In this document: positions 17,645 through 26,924 of the stretch, piece after piece
How positions within the stretch are numbered: the first letter of the stretch is position 1
Layout of the letters: each line of letters begins with the position of its first letter
Origin: Mobilitalea torta
Lineage (GTDB): Bacteria; Bacillota; Clostridia; Lachnospirales; Lachnospiraceae
NCBI RefSeq assembly: GCF_050433395.1
Contig: NZ_JBNPXH010000002.1
Location: 372,001-436,000 of the forward strand
Length of the DNA stretch: 64,000 nt
Direction of reading: 5' to 3'
Position numbers and translations under genes: made by a program
Notes under the pieces: model-generated
Databases searched by the model: none
Told to the model about the DNA's origin: nothing
What the model saw: the letters and a program-made list of their open reading frames with translations, nothing else

Positions 17645-17672
17645 ATTATAGGACAAGGGATAAAAATGTCAA
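17645..17672 (-). promoter_or_regulatory. Promoter of the small membrane protein gene
   Basis: On the minus strand TTGACA (17667-17672) and TATAAT (17645-17650), both perfect consensus boxes, are separated by 16 bases, 38 bases before the ATG. Confidence 0.75.
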
Positions 17673-17733
17673 TATTTTCTTCTTTTGTTTCTATATTTAT
17701 CCATGCTTTATTAAGCGCATAAATATACAAAAA

Positions 17734-17824
17734 GGCCGTTGCAAAATGGAATTAACCTGTCCTATACATGTGTGTTGCTTTCATCATACAATATATAGCA
17801 GAAGAAATTCGTTTTGCAACGGCC
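17734..17824 (-). repeat. R1 intergenic element, copy A (3' of DUF554 gene)
   Basis: A 91-bp element whose ends GGCCGTTGCAAAA and TTTTGCAACGGCC form a perfect 13-bp stem, extended by GAATT/AATTC. It starts 13 bases after the DUF554 stop. A related sequence at 54178-54273 is about three-quarters identical over its whole length, including the interior blocks GCTATA, GATGAAAG and CATGT. It may also terminate the DUF554 transcript. Confidence 0.85.
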
Positions 17825-17837
17825 TCATCTTTTTTGA

Positions 17838-18572
17838 TTATCTTATATATTTCATCACCAGCTCATAAATCACCGGCACCAGGACGGCCGGCAGCAGATT
17901 GCCGCATTTGATTTTCTTGCCGAATACCATATTGACGCCAATGCCAAAGATCAGTACCGAGCCGATCATGGAAAGGTTGGTTATCATCTGCTGGCTTAAA
18001 TACGGCTCGATGTATTGCGCCGACAGGGTTATCAGGCCCTGGTAGATGCCCAGCGGAAGGACGGAGAAAAAGACTCCGATTCCGAAGGTCGAGGCAAAGA
18101 AGATCGCTACTGTTCCATCGATAAATGCTTTTGCGTAGAGCATGGAGGCGTCACCGGACAGCCCGTCCCGAAGGGAACCTATGATTGCCATGGCTCCGAT
18201 GCAAAACAGCAGGGAGCTGCTGACAAAGCCCTCTACAAAGTTACGTCCCTTCTCTCCCCTGACCTTTAACTTGGTCTTAATCCATTGCCCCATCCGGTCT
18301 AAGCGGGCTTCAATATCAATCCACTCTCCGAAGAAGGCCCCGACAGCCAGGGACACGATCATCAGCATCACATTGGCGGTGTCCAGCCCCTTGTCGGTAA
18401 CAACAAACATTCCCTGCAAAGCGCTGCTAATTCCGATAAACATTACCGCCAGACCAAGGGCATTCATAATGGTAATCTGAAACCGTTCCTTTAATCCGCC
18501 CCCCAGCAATAGGCCAATACCGGAGCCTGCAAGAATCGCCGCCATATTGGCAAGCGTACCTAAGCCTGTCAT
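17838..18572 (-). CDS. DUF554 family membrane protein
   Basis: A 244-residue integral membrane protein with about seven hydrophobic segments and small-residue-rich helices (MTGLGTLANMAAILAGSGIGLLLG at the start). The family is widespread in Firmicutes and commonly annotated as a DUF554 or YdfK-like transporter; its substrate is unknown. I chose the ATG at 18572, preceded by GGAAAG, because it matches the usual family start; an ATG 12 bases upstream is also possible. The R1 element follows the stop codon directly. Confidence 0.9.
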   Translation of the reverse strand: MTGLGTLANMAAILAGSGIGLLLGGGLKERFQITIMNALGLAVMFIGISSALQGMFVVTDKGLDTANVMLMIVSLAVGAFFGEWIDIEARLDRMGQWIKTKLKVRGEKGRNFVEGFVSSSLLFCIGAMAIIGSLRDGLSGDASMLYAKAFIDGTVAIFFASTFGIGVFFSVLPLGIYQGLITLSAQYIEPYLSQQMITNLSMIGSVLIFGIGVNMVFGKKIKCGNLLPAVLVPVIYELVMKYIR

Positions 18573-18723
18573 ATTTCTTTCCATTCCCGCCCCGAAAGCG
18601 GGCGTATCCTCTCTGTATAAGTATAATAAGGAATCCCCTTGCAGACTCCTGCGTTGCTATGCAATTGCCTCCAGGCAGCATCTGCCCTATGTGCGGCATA
18701 TGCATCCTGATAAGGCCGGCAAT

Positions 18724-19296
18724 TTACACCAGTCCGGTGCTCTGCTCTACCTCTCTTAAAGCATAGATCGTGCGCTGCAGCAGATCATCCAGCTCCCACC
18801 CAAGCATCTGGGCGCCGCTCTCAATTACTTCCCTGGAGCATCCCGCGGCAAATTTAGGAGTCTTGTATTTCTTCCTCACAGAGCTCAGCTCCAGGTCCAT
18901 GGTACTGCGGGAGGGACGCATAATGGCCGCCGCACCGATAAGTCCCGTTAATTCATCCACGGCATAGAGCACTTTCTCCATGATATGCTCCGGCTTGATA
19001 TCAACCGTGAGATTATAGCCATGGCTTGCCGTCGCGTGAATAATGCTCTCATCCAGCCCTCTCTCCCTCATAATCTCCTGGCTCTTAATGCAATGCTCCT
19101 GAGGATACTTCTCGAAATCCAAATCATGGAGCAAGCCTACCATCCCCCAGAACTCTTCCTCCTGGGGATATCCCAACTCCTTTGCAAAATATCTCATTGC
19201 CCCTTCTACAATGCGGGCATGCTTTAAATGGAATTCCTCCTGGTTGAACTCCGTCAGCAGCTCCCATGCCTCTTCCCTTGTCGGTATCTTTCCCAT
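18724..19296 (-). CDS. HD-domain hydrolase
   Basis: A 190-residue protein with an HD metal-dependent phosphohydrolase fold: first ligand His in HLKHARIVEGAMRYF, the HD pair in GLLHDLDFEKYP, and further His in CIKSQEIMRERGLDESIIHATASHGYN, and an Asp in YAVDELTGLIGA. This matches predicted HDIG hydrolases of about 185-190 residues. The ATG at 19296 is better spaced from AAAGG than the one at 19305. Substrate unknown, probably a nucleotide. Confidence 0.88.
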   Translation of the reverse strand: MGKIPTREEAWELLTEFNQEEFHLKHARIVEGAMRYFAKELGYPQEEEFWGMVGLLHDLDFEKYPQEHCIKSQEIMRERGLDESIIHATASHGYNLTVDIKPEHIMEKVLYAVDELTGLIGAAAIMRPSRSTMDLELSSVRKKYKTPKFAAGCSREVIESGAQMLGWELDDLLQRTIYALREVEQSTGLV

Positions 19297-19472
19297 GCGC
19301 TTCATCCTTTCTGTCCTGCCTCATATGGCTCACTTCTTCTATCCTGTTTTTTCTGCCATTTACCCTGCTGTTTCGTTTGTTTCTTCTTTCTCTTCTCTTC
19401 CTTCTTGTCTATCCTCTTTTCCCTATATACCAGTCCTTATCATCCGCTATATCCTCTTCAAGAAATATTTCA

Positions 19473-20228
19473 TCACCGTATCCCTGTAATATCCTTAATT
19501 ACCTCTCCGGCAATAATCAGCCCTGCCACTGACGGCACAAAGGAAATGCTTCCCGGTATCTGCCGCTTCGCCGTGCACCGCCTCTCCGATCCCGGAGGGC
19601 AGACACAGTTGGTCTTACAGCTTAAGGACATATCCTCCAGCGGCTTTCTGGCCGGTTCCCTGGAATATACCACCTTCAGCTTCTTCACCCCCCGGTTCTT
19701 CAGCTCTCTTCGCATTACCCTTGCCAGAGGGCAGACCGAGGTCTTGTAGATATCTGTCACCTCAAACCGGGTGGGGTCCAATTTATTCCCGGCTCCCATG
19801 CAGCTGATGATGGGAACATTCTTCTCCTGGGCGCGGAGCACCAGATCAATCTTCGCCGAGACGGTATCGATGGCATCCACGATATAATCATACTGTGAAA
19901 AGTCAAAACGCTCCGCCGTATCCGGCAGATAGAAGCACTGATGCACATTGACCTGGGCTCTGGGATTGATCTCAAGAATCCGCTCCTTCATGATATCCAC
20001 TTTATATTTTCCTACGGTTTTAATCGTCGCTATGATCTGGCGGTTGATATTCGTAATGCAGACCTGATCATCGTCAATCAAGTCGAAGCTTCCGACTCCG
20101 CTTCGCGCAAGAGCCTCCACCGTATAACCGCCCACTCCTCCGATGCCAAAGACCGCCACTCTGGACGCTTTCAGCTTGTCCATCCCTTCCCTGGCCAAAA
20201 GGAGCTCTGTTCTTGAAAACTGATTCAT
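19473..20228 (-). CDS. tcdA: tRNA threonylcarbamoyladenosine dehydratase
   Basis: A 251-residue E1-like ThiF/MoeB-family enzyme, which converts t6A in tRNA to its cyclic form using ATP. The Rossmann motif GIGGVGGYTVEALARSG, the LIDDDQVCITNINRQ segment and the DAIDTVSAKI segment are typical; C-terminal cysteines occur in SCKTNCVCPPGSERRC. It starts behind a GGGGGG-type ribosome site. Neighbours do not suggest another role. Confidence 0.93.
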   Translation of the reverse strand: MNQFSRTELLLAREGMDKLKASRVAVFGIGGVGGYTVEALARSGVGSFDLIDDDQVCITNINRQIIATIKTVGKYKVDIMKERILEINPRAQVNVHQCFYLPDTAERFDFSQYDYIVDAIDTVSAKIDLVLRAQEKNVPIISCMGAGNKLDPTRFEVTDIYKTSVCPLARVMRRELKNRGVKKLKVVYSREPARKPLEDMSLSCKTNCVCPPGSERRCTAKRQIPGSISFVPSVAGLIIAGEVIKDITGIR

Positions 20229-20380
20229 TCTTATGTCCCCCCTTCATCTATATATTCCATTCCTTTTAACCTTCCTACACTCTCTTCCTATAATAAACAC
20301 AGATAAAATCTGTCCATCCATTTCCTTGCTCTATAATAAGTTGAAATCCCAGCCCTGTCAACAGGTTTTCTCTATACGAC

Positions 20381-20414
20381 AAAAAACTGCCTCCCCGCAA
20401 AGGAGAGACAGTTT
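20381..20414 (-). terminator. Rubredoxin terminator
   Basis: On the minus strand AAACTGTCTCTCC and GGGAGGCAGTTT pair with one bulge, followed by TTTTTTG. It lies 13 bases beyond the rubredoxin stop. Confidence 0.8.
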
Positions 20415-20426
20415 GTCTTTTATTCT

Positions 20427-20585
20427 TTAAACCTCTTCAAACGCGTCCTTACCAACGCCGCAAACCGGGCATACCCAGTCATCCGGAATATCTTCCCACT
20501 TCGTTCCGGGAGCAATTCCGCCGTCCGGATCGCCTAGGGCCTCATCATAAATGTAACCGCAAGCTGTGCATTCGTACTTTTTCAT
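20427..20585 (-). CDS. Rubredoxin
   Basis: A 52-residue protein, MKKYECTACGYIYDEALGDP..., with the two iron-binding knuckles CTACGY and CPVCGV and the conserved WEDIPDDWVCP. It carries one mononuclear iron and donates electrons, commonly in oxygen and peroxide detoxification in anaerobes. Preceded by GGAGG seven bases before the ATG and followed by its own terminator, so it is monocistronic. All four cysteines are present. Confidence 0.97.
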   Translation of the reverse strand: MKKYECTACGYIYDEALGDPDGGIAPGTKWEDIPDDWVCPVCGVGKDAFEEV

Positions 20586-20794
20586 ATTATGACCTCCATT
20601 TCAACTAAGTAGATTTGCATATTCTTATGCTTTATGCCATAAGCTACATACATAATAGGATGATACCATAATTTACTTAAAACCTCAACAGTAAATAATA
20701 AATCGTCAAAGATTTTGAACCGGAACAGGGCGGCCTCCGTCCAGCCGCCTCCGCCCTGTAACTACTGCTTTACCCGTTCCATGCCGATGGGGGC

Positions 20795-21343
20795 TTACCA
20801 CGGATACTCTCTCTCAAATTTATCCCGGATCACGATTCTTTTCTCGTCGGAGTGTAGATGGGATTCCTCTTCCATGCTCCTGTCCTGCAGCATATAGCTG
20901 ACCCCATAGGAGGCATCGGATAAGCTGTCATAATCATCAATTCCAAACACGCGAAAGGTAAAGCCCAGGGGATTCAAACGGTTAAACAGCGTTCTTACCG
21001 CCATATTGCAGGCCGCCGCAACAACGCTCTCCCAATGACCGCCCTCCCTCGTATTATTAATACTGGAACGAAGAGTTGTAACAAAGCAGATTCTTTTCTT
21101 TCCCTTTTGCAGCAGGGGGAGATATTCCGATACCACCCTTAATAATTTAAGCGAATTGTCTTCATAGGCTTTTAATAAAGCCTCGTAGTCCGCAGCCTCA
21201 CATGGCTGTGGATTGATGCAAAACACCAGCATATCCGCCTCTTCTCCCGGAGAGGCCATCCGGTGCCCCGCCAGCGAAAATTCCTTCTCCAGCTCCCGGA
21301 TAAAGGAAGCTGCCTGGCCTTCCAGTGCAATTTTAAGCTCCAT
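20795..21343 (-). CDS. Degenerate short-chain-dehydrogenase-like protein
   Basis: A 182-residue protein started at 21343 behind GGAGGAGGG. Its C-terminal half parallels the upstream SDR: NMAVRTLFNRLNPLGFTFRVF here against NMAVRLLFEELNPKGYTFRLF there, and KRICFVTTLRSS against KRLCFVSSEAGS. The glycine-rich cofactor motif is gone, the NNAG motif is replaced by FCINP, and the catalytic Tyr-x3-Lys is not found. It is therefore a shortened paralog that has probably lost oxidoreductase activity. The frame is open and the ribosome site strong, so it is likely still expressed. It lies 17 bases after the SDR stop. Confidence 0.75.
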   Translation of the reverse strand: MELKIALEGQAASFIRELEKEFSLAGHRMASPGEEADMLVFCINPQPCEAADYEALLKAYEDNSLKLLRVVSEYLPLLQKGKKRICFVTTLRSSINNTREGGHWESVVAAACNMAVRTLFNRLNPLGFTFRVFGIDDYDSLSDASYGVSYMLQDRSMEEESHLHSDEKRIVIRDKFEREYPW

Positions 21344-21360
21344 TAACCTTCCCTCCTCCT

Positions 21361-22086
21361 CTAAAACGGCCATACCGCTGCTTCATTATCATACATTTTC
21401 AAAACATCTTCCTGCTTCAGCTCATTGATAAAAAACCTGACCGCAGTCGCTGCGGATTCCTCGGGTTCGAATTTCCCGGCCGTGCTTTTCCTCCCCGACA
21501 TGTAGGATTTCACCCAGCCGGGATGGAATAAGCGGAAGGTGTACCCCTTCGGATTTAACTCTTCAAACAATAAGCGGACTGCCATATTCAGTGCGGTCTT
21601 GGACATGGGATAGATGAAGCCCTCCGACCGGTGGCATACGCTGATGCTTCCCGCTTCAGAGGACACAAAGCACAGTCTCTTACCCTGCCCATTCCCTATC
21701 AAGGGCAGAAAGGCCCGCACCATCCTCATGGCCCCCAAACAGTTGGCATTAAACACCGTCAAGCCCTGGTCCGTACTGCCCAGATCAAAAATATCACCGG
21801 CAGACGCTGATATTCCTGCATTGTTCACCAGGATATCGATGGAATCGGTTCTGGATGATATGATATCGTATGCATTTTTTACGGAAAGATCACTCGTTAC
21901 ATCCAAGGGTACAAGGATCAGGTTCTCACCGTACCCTTCCTTTAGTTCCTCCAGCTCCTTCCATTCCGGCAGATACTGGCCTGCATAAACGAGGTATTCC
22001 TCCTCCAGAAACTCCCGTACCAGGGCAAAGCCCAGCCCCCGGTCAGCTCCTGTTATGATTGCCGATTTCTTCATATTTATGTTCAT
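21361..22086 (-). CDS. SDR-family NAD(P)-dependent oxidoreductase
   Basis: A 241-residue classical short-chain dehydrogenase: cofactor motif TGADRGLGFAL, LDVTSD, LVNNAGIS, catalytic Ser in CFVSSEAGS and YPMSK as the Tyr-x3-Lys. The substrate is unknown. The start at 22086 is uncertain; an ATG 12 bases downstream (MKKSAIITG) is equally plausible. It lies 60 bases after the MFS gene and 17 before the degenerate paralog, all on one strand. Confidence 0.9.
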   Translation of the reverse strand: MNINMKKSAIITGADRGLGFALVREFLEEEYLVYAGQYLPEWKELEELKEGYGENLILVPLDVTSDLSVKNAYDIISSRTDSIDILVNNAGISASAGDIFDLGSTDQGLTVFNANCLGAMRMVRAFLPLIGNGQGKRLCFVSSEAGSISVCHRSEGFIYPMSKTALNMAVRLLFEELNPKGYTFRLFHPGWVKSYMSGRKSTAGKFEPEESAATAVRFFINELKQEDVLKMYDNEAAVWPF

Positions 22087-22146
22087 GCCCTTTGCCGCAC
22101 AAATCGCCAGGAAAGTGCTGGCATGAACCCGGTCCCCCCTTCATTT

Positions 22147-23358
22147 TTATTTTCTGTTGCTCTCCTGCTTTTCTCCGTTTGTCTTCCTTCCAAGTATGTA
22201 TAAAAAAATGATAGAAATACCAATGGTGATTGCGCCCAACCGGTACATCGCCTGAAATCCCAGCTTTGATATTATCATACCTCCCAGATTATTCCCCGCA
22301 ATGCCGCTCAATCCAAAATAAACCCCATAGGTGATGGTCTGATACGTCGTCCTGACGGAAACCGGCGCTCTTTCATCCAGATAATACAAAACCCCCAGGG
22401 TAAAGAAGGCATAGGAGGGACCGTCCAGCAGGGCGATTGCCGCCACATGCCAGGGCAGGGAAGCGATGCTGTACATAAACTGCCACAGGAGGAAGAATAC
22501 CGCGGATATCATGATAACCGTGCGGGCTTTGAACCGGTCCAGCATCCTTCTTGAAGCAAACATGCAGATGCCTTCCGATGCAAACATTACTGCGCTGGTA
22601 TACCCTACCATCATTTTATCCCCTCCGAGGGAAGATATCAATAAGGGATAGAAAGTATATGCCGCCCTGTGGGGAAGCTGCATGAGGAAAATAACCGGCA
22701 GGAACAAAAGAAATCCCGTATCCTTAAATACTCTTTCCAGATGAAGCTCCCGGAAGGGCACCGCTTTTTCCGCCTGCGCATTGGTTTTAACCCGTGAAAA
22801 GAAAAGGGCCAGCAGGAACAAGACCGCCGCAAATACCGGAAGTATTCTGTCGGTATTGTACTTATTTATAATGTAGCCGGAGGCTATGCTGAAGGCCGCG
22901 TATCCGAAGCAGCCCAGAAATTTCATCTGCCCCGCACCGTTGCGGAGGCCGTTTTCCTTCAGGCTTTTCAAGCACCAGGTATCAAGGAGCGGCCCCTCCG
23001 GGGAGGAAAAGAAGCTGTACAGGCAGAAAAGAGCCGAGATCATAAGGAAGGCATTGCAATATCTTAGGGAAAGAGCCATAATCCCCTGCAAAAGCATGCA
23101 TATTACCAGGGTCAGCTTCACAGAACGAAGCTTATCGGATATAATTCCCCAGAATGGCTGGGCAAGAATTAATACCAGAGAGTTAGCTCCCATAACCAGG
23201 CCGATTTTTTCCGCCCCAAGGCCTTTTTCCTGGAGATAGACGGTGATAAAGGGATTGAACAGCGCTCTTGCCGACATAAAGAAGAGATAAATAATAATAA
23301 AAGTAATAAAAACATTATCCGGCTTCCGAACATATTGCTTTTCTTTAGCATAACTCAT
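22147..23358 (-). CDS. MFS transporter (LacY/nucleoside symporter-like)
   Basis: A 403-residue membrane protein with about 12 hydrophobic segments, started at 23358 behind GGAGAACTATC. Features include PFWGIISDKLRSVKLTL in the loop after helix 2, and RRMLDRFKAR in the equivalent loop of the second half. The FVTVYLQEKGL-like N-terminus (NPFITVYLQEKGLGAEKIG) resembles the MFS_1_like group. Substrate unknown. It is divergent from a LysR gene, which is the usual position for its regulator. Confidence 0.88.
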   Translation of the reverse strand: MSYAKEKQYVRKPDNVFITFIIIYLFFMSARALFNPFITVYLQEKGLGAEKIGLVMGANSLVLILAQPFWGIISDKLRSVKLTLVICMLLQGIMALSLRYCNAFLMISALFCLYSFFSSPEGPLLDTWCLKSLKENGLRNGAGQMKFLGCFGYAAFSIASGYIINKYNTDRILPVFAAVLFLLALFFSRVKTNAQAEKAVPFRELHLERVFKDTGFLLFLPVIFLMQLPHRAAYTFYPLLISSLGGDKMMVGYTSAVMFASEGICMFASRRMLDRFKARTVIMISAVFFLLWQFMYSIASLPWHVAAIALLDGPSYAFFTLGVLYYLDERAPVSVRTTYQTITYGVYFGLSGIAGNNLGGMIISKLGFQAMYRLGAITIGISIIFLYILGRKTNGEKQESNRK

Positions 23359-23658
23359 GATAGTTCTCCTTCTGCAATATATAATATCCAGTATCCCTTT
23401 AGTGAACCTCCTTTGTATATTAAACAAAAATCCGTATCCGGTCTAATACATAATTATCTATAGAATTCATACCCCAGGGGTTATCTATTTCCCTATGTTA
23501 TACAGCTTATATTATGAATCATATTTTCTATTGCCGTGCTTAATTTCTGAAATAAGATTGACTTTTGATAAATCATCTTTTAGTCTATTAGATAAGAATT
23601 GATTATTGTACTATCATAAAAACCCGCAAAGGACATGTGCAAGCATGCAGGTAAGCCT

Positions 23659-24570
23659 ATGGAATTATTGCAATTAAGATATTTTTGTACCGTGGCGCAG
23701 ATGGAGAATATTACAAATGCCGCCCAGAGCCTGAATATTTCACAGCCCTCCCTGAGCAAGACCATCATTAATCTGGAACGGGAGGTGGGGGTCCCCTTAT
23801 TTGACCGCCTGGGCAGGCATATCTATCTGAATTCCCAGGGAAAGCTGTTCTACGAAAAGATCCGGGACGGTCTGGATCTCATCGACAGCGCCCGGAACGA
23901 GTTGCTGGATACCTCGGCTAAACCCAGCGGTGATATCAAGCTCTTCGTCCTTGCCGCCTCCTCCCTTGTTCCTGGCATGCTGGCAGGCTTTGTTTCCTCC
24001 TATCCCCAGATCAGAATCAATCTATACCAGCAGACAAGCTATGATCTGCGGTATTCGGATGAATATAATTTCTCCATATCGGCGACCCCTATGGATTATA
24101 CCAATCTGGAGGTCTATCCCCTCCTTACGGAGGAGATTGTTCTGGCCGTACCTGCCTCCCATCCTCTTGCCGGTAAGGACGAGATCCAACTCTCGGATGC
24201 CGCCGACTGTAATTTTATTGCCTTCTCCCACGGCCCCAGTCTCCGGGTATTGACGGACAGCTTGTGCTATATGGCGGGCTTTGCCCCCAGAATCATCTTT
24301 GAGAGTGACGGCATCAACACCTTATTTACCATGATCGAGGCAGGCGCCGGTGTCTCCCTCATTCCCGCCGAGACCCACCGCAGAATCGATGAACAAAAGA
24401 TAAAGCTCGTCCGCGTCCGTGAGCCCTATGCATCACGAACCGTGAATCTGGCCTGGAGAAGGGGGAAGAATATGAACAATGCCTGTATGCTTTTTAAGCA
24501 GCATTGTATCGATTTCTTCTATGAACACCTTCACAAGCATAACGCTCAGGATATGAGTTCCATAACCTAA
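23659..24570 (+). CDS. LysR-family transcriptional regulator
   Basis: A 303-residue regulator started at the ATG at 23659 (MELLQLRYFCTVAQM), behind AGGTAAGCC. The N-terminal helix-turn-helix reads NITNAAQSLNISQPSLSKTIINLEREVGVPLFDR; the rest is a periplasmic-binding-like effector domain (LFTMIEAGAGVSLIPAE). It is divergent from the MFS carrier and 95 bases upstream of the esterase, so either could be its target. The 300-bp divergent region is AT-rich; I could not fix an operator. Confidence 0.93.
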   Translation: MELLQLRYFCTVAQMENITNAAQSLNISQPSLSKTIINLEREVGVPLFDRLGRHIYLNSQGKLFYEKIRDGLDLIDSARNELLDTSAKPSGDIKLFVLAASSLVPGMLAGFVSSYPQIRINLYQQTSYDLRYSDEYNFSISATPMDYTNLEVYPLLTEEIVLAVPASHPLAGKDEIQLSDAADCNFIAFSHGPSLRVLTDSLCYMAGFAPRIIFESDGINTLFTMIEAGAGVSLIPAETHRRIDEQKIKLVRVREPYASRTVNLAWRRGKNMNNACMLFKQHCIDFFYEHLHKHNAQDMSSIT

Positions 24571-24665
24571 AATATATTATACTTGCCGCTGCAATTCGTT
24601 TATCATCGAAGCAAATGGATTCATTTCATCCGGCAGGCGATCATACGAAAAGGAGCATATTTATT

Positions 24666-26123
24666 ATGGATCTCAGAATATCAAATGGAATTATACGGGG
24701 AATGCGGGAACATGGATGCATTTCCTTCAAGGGCATCCCTTATGCAAAGCCTCCCCTGGCAGAGCTGCGCTTCCAGCCTCCCGAGCCCTGTGAGGACTGG
24801 TTCGGAGCCCTGGACTGTACCTGTTACGGCCCCCGTCCTATACAAATGCCCCCTCCCTGGTGCCTGGACCGTCATCTGGCGGTATACGGCGAGGACTGCC
24901 TCAATCTTAATGTATGGACCCCGAATATCGATAACAAAAAACGTCCGGTTTTATTTAACATCTATGGCGGCGGTCATATAGAGGGCTCCAATTCAGAGCT
25001 GGGAAGCGAGGGATACCGGCTGCTGCCCGGCCGGGACATGGTTGTGGTGGCGCCCAATTACCGGGTCGGCGCCCTGGGCTATTTATATCTGGGCCATCTG
25101 CTGGGCGGCAAATATGCTTCTTCCGGCAATCTGGGCCTGCTGGATCTGATTCTGGCATTGAAGTGGGTGCAGAAGAACATCGCATATTTTGGCGGTGATC
25201 CGGACCGTGTGACCATCGTGGGACAATCCGCCGGCGCTAAATCGGTGATCAACTTACTAGCAGCTCCCGAGGCAAGGAACCTGTTTCACGGCGCCGTGGC
25301 CATGAGCGGAGGGCTGCAGTCCATCAAGAGCATCCGGACCGAGATAAAGCTGACGAAGAATTTCCTTCATGCCCTGGAGCTTAGGGAGGAGGATGCGGCA
25401 AAGCTGCTGACCTTACCGGCGGAGGATATCGTTCAGGCACAGGAACGGGCCAACCAGGTATACTTTAAGGTAGAAAGCTACGGCCCCACCGCAGACGGCA
25501 TCGTGCTGCCCCTGGATGTGGAGGCGGCGGTAAGAAGCGGTGATATTGCCAGAGTGCCCGTCATTATGGGGCACACGAAGGAAGAATTGTTCTTTCCTCC
25601 GGGCTCCGATGGGACGGATATCGGCAGGGAGGAGGTCATGAAAAAGCTCCGCTGGAAATTCGGCGATAATGCCGAACGGGTTATGGAATGCTATGACCGG
25701 CTCAGAAGCGAGGCAGAATACCCGGAGGCCTACGGCTTTGCCGTTACCAATTACACCTATGCCCAGGCTTACCTTCGCACTGCCTCTCTGTTAACACAGC
25801 AGAAGCTTCCCCTGTGGCTCTACCGCTGGGATTACAGCGGCGGTGATATTGCAGGCCATTCCTCCGATAATGAAGCCCTCTTCGGAAGGACCCTGCCCCA
25901 GAAATTCAAGACAAATCCGGGGGTTACTAAGCTTGTGGATCAACTGTTCCGGGATGCCATCCTCAATTTTGTCGAGACCGGCAATCCCAATGGCGGCATC
26001 GTCCCTCATTGGCCGCCCTATGACGAGGAGCATCGGGAGCGTTTGCTGATCGATGCGGAGTGCCATACCGAGCATCTGGAGCTTGATTTTGATCCTTCCT
26101 TCCCATTACAGGTTTTTAAATAA
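24666..26123 (+). CDS. Type-B carboxylesterase
   Basis: A 485-residue alpha/beta hydrolase of the carboxylesterase/para-nitrobenzyl esterase family. The nucleophile elbow is GQSAGA (Ser188) where the family usually has GESAGG; the oxyanion motif is IYGGGHIEGS; EDCLNLNVWTP and the His motif HSSDNEALFG are present. No signal peptide, so cytoplasmic. The ATG at 24666 follows AAAGGAG. It is 21 bases before the ThuA gene and likely in one transcript with it. It could deacylate plant-derived esters, but no substrate can be read from the sequence. Confidence 0.9.
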   Translation: MDLRISNGIIRGMREHGCISFKGIPYAKPPLAELRFQPPEPCEDWFGALDCTCYGPRPIQMPPPWCLDRHLAVYGEDCLNLNVWTPNIDNKKRPVLFNIYGGGHIEGSNSELGSEGYRLLPGRDMVVVAPNYRVGALGYLYLGHLLGGKYASSGNLGLLDLILALKWVQKNIAYFGGDPDRVTIVGQSAGAKSVINLLAAPEARNLFHGAVAMSGGLQSIKSIRTEIKLTKNFLHALELREEDAAKLLTLPAEDIVQAQERANQVYFKVESYGPTADGIVLPLDVEAAVRSGDIARVPVIMGHTKEELFFPPGSDGTDIGREEVMKKLRWKFGDNAERVMECYDRLRSEAEYPEAYGFAVTNYTYAQAYLRTASLLTQQKLPLWLYRWDYSGGDIAGHSSDNEALFGRTLPQKFKTNPGVTKLVDQLFRDAILNFVETGNPNGGIVPHWPPYDEEHRERLLIDAECHTEHLELDFDPSFPLQVFK

Positions 26124-26144
26124 GAATTCCGAGGAGTGATAGAA

Positions 26145-26795
26145 ATGAAAGATGTTCTGCTGCTATGTGACGACCATTGGCATCCGGCTGAGATTATAGA
26201 GCTGGGAATAAAGCCTCTTGAGCACCTGTTTCACTTTACGGTAATTAAGACCGCCAAGGATATCCTGACACCGGAGCTGCTTGCAAAATATTCTGTGATT
26301 GTGTGCTGTAAGGGAAATGCAGTGAACTCCTCCAATACGAATCCCTGGTTCGAGGAAGGGGTGACCGAGGTCTGTCCCCGTGAATTTGAAGAGTATGTCA
26401 GAAACGGGGGAGGCTTCCTCTCCCTGCATTCCGGCAATACCTCCAAGGAGGGCGAAGCCTATACGGATTTCGTGGGAAATTACTTTGTGGGCCATCCTCC
26501 CCGCTGTACAGTGGAGGTGAAGGTAACCTCCAGCCATCCTATTACGGAAAACATAAAGGATTTTACCATACGGGATGAACATTATATCATTAAAGTAACC
26601 GCGCCGGACGCCGATGTTTTCTTAAAGACTTATTCAGAAACCGGCGGCGAACAGGTCGGCGGTTACACCAGAAGTCTCGGCAAGGGCCGCCTGTGTGTGT
26701 TGACCCCCGGCCATACCTTGGGTGTGTGGCAGCAGGAGGCTTTCCGGCAGCTTCTGATTAATGCGATAAACTGGTGCGGGGAAGTTATTAATTAG
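26145..26795 (+). CDS. ThuA-domain protein (glutamine-amidotransferase-like fold)
   Basis: A 216-residue protein started at 26145, eight bases behind GAGGAG. It resembles the ThuA trehalose-utilisation family: VLLLCDDHWHPAEIIELG at the start, a conserved GGGFLSLHSGNTS segment, the FVGNYFVGHPP segment, and GKGRLCVLTPGHTLGVW near the end. The family has a class I amidotransferase-like fold without the full catalytic triad and is often found with sugar-modifying genes. Function here is unknown beyond a likely carbohydrate-linked role. Confidence 0.85.
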   Translation: MKDVLLLCDDHWHPAEIIELGIKPLEHLFHFTVIKTAKDILTPELLAKYSVIVCCKGNAVNSSNTNPWFEEGVTEVCPREFEEYVRNGGGFLSLHSGNTSKEGEAYTDFVGNYFVGHPPRCTVEVKVTSSHPITENIKDFTIRDEHYIIKVTAPDADVFLKTYSETGGEQVGGYTRSLGKGRLCVLTPGHTLGVWQQEAFRQLLINAINWCGEVIN

Positions 26796-26924
26796 TAACA
26801 GAAATAATAAATTATCCATTACAATTCAATACAAGTATGGTATAATAAGGCTGTAATGAGCAGGTCACCTATTTGCTCATGAAAACATCGATTATATACA
26901 ATGAATTGAAATGGAGGAATTTTC

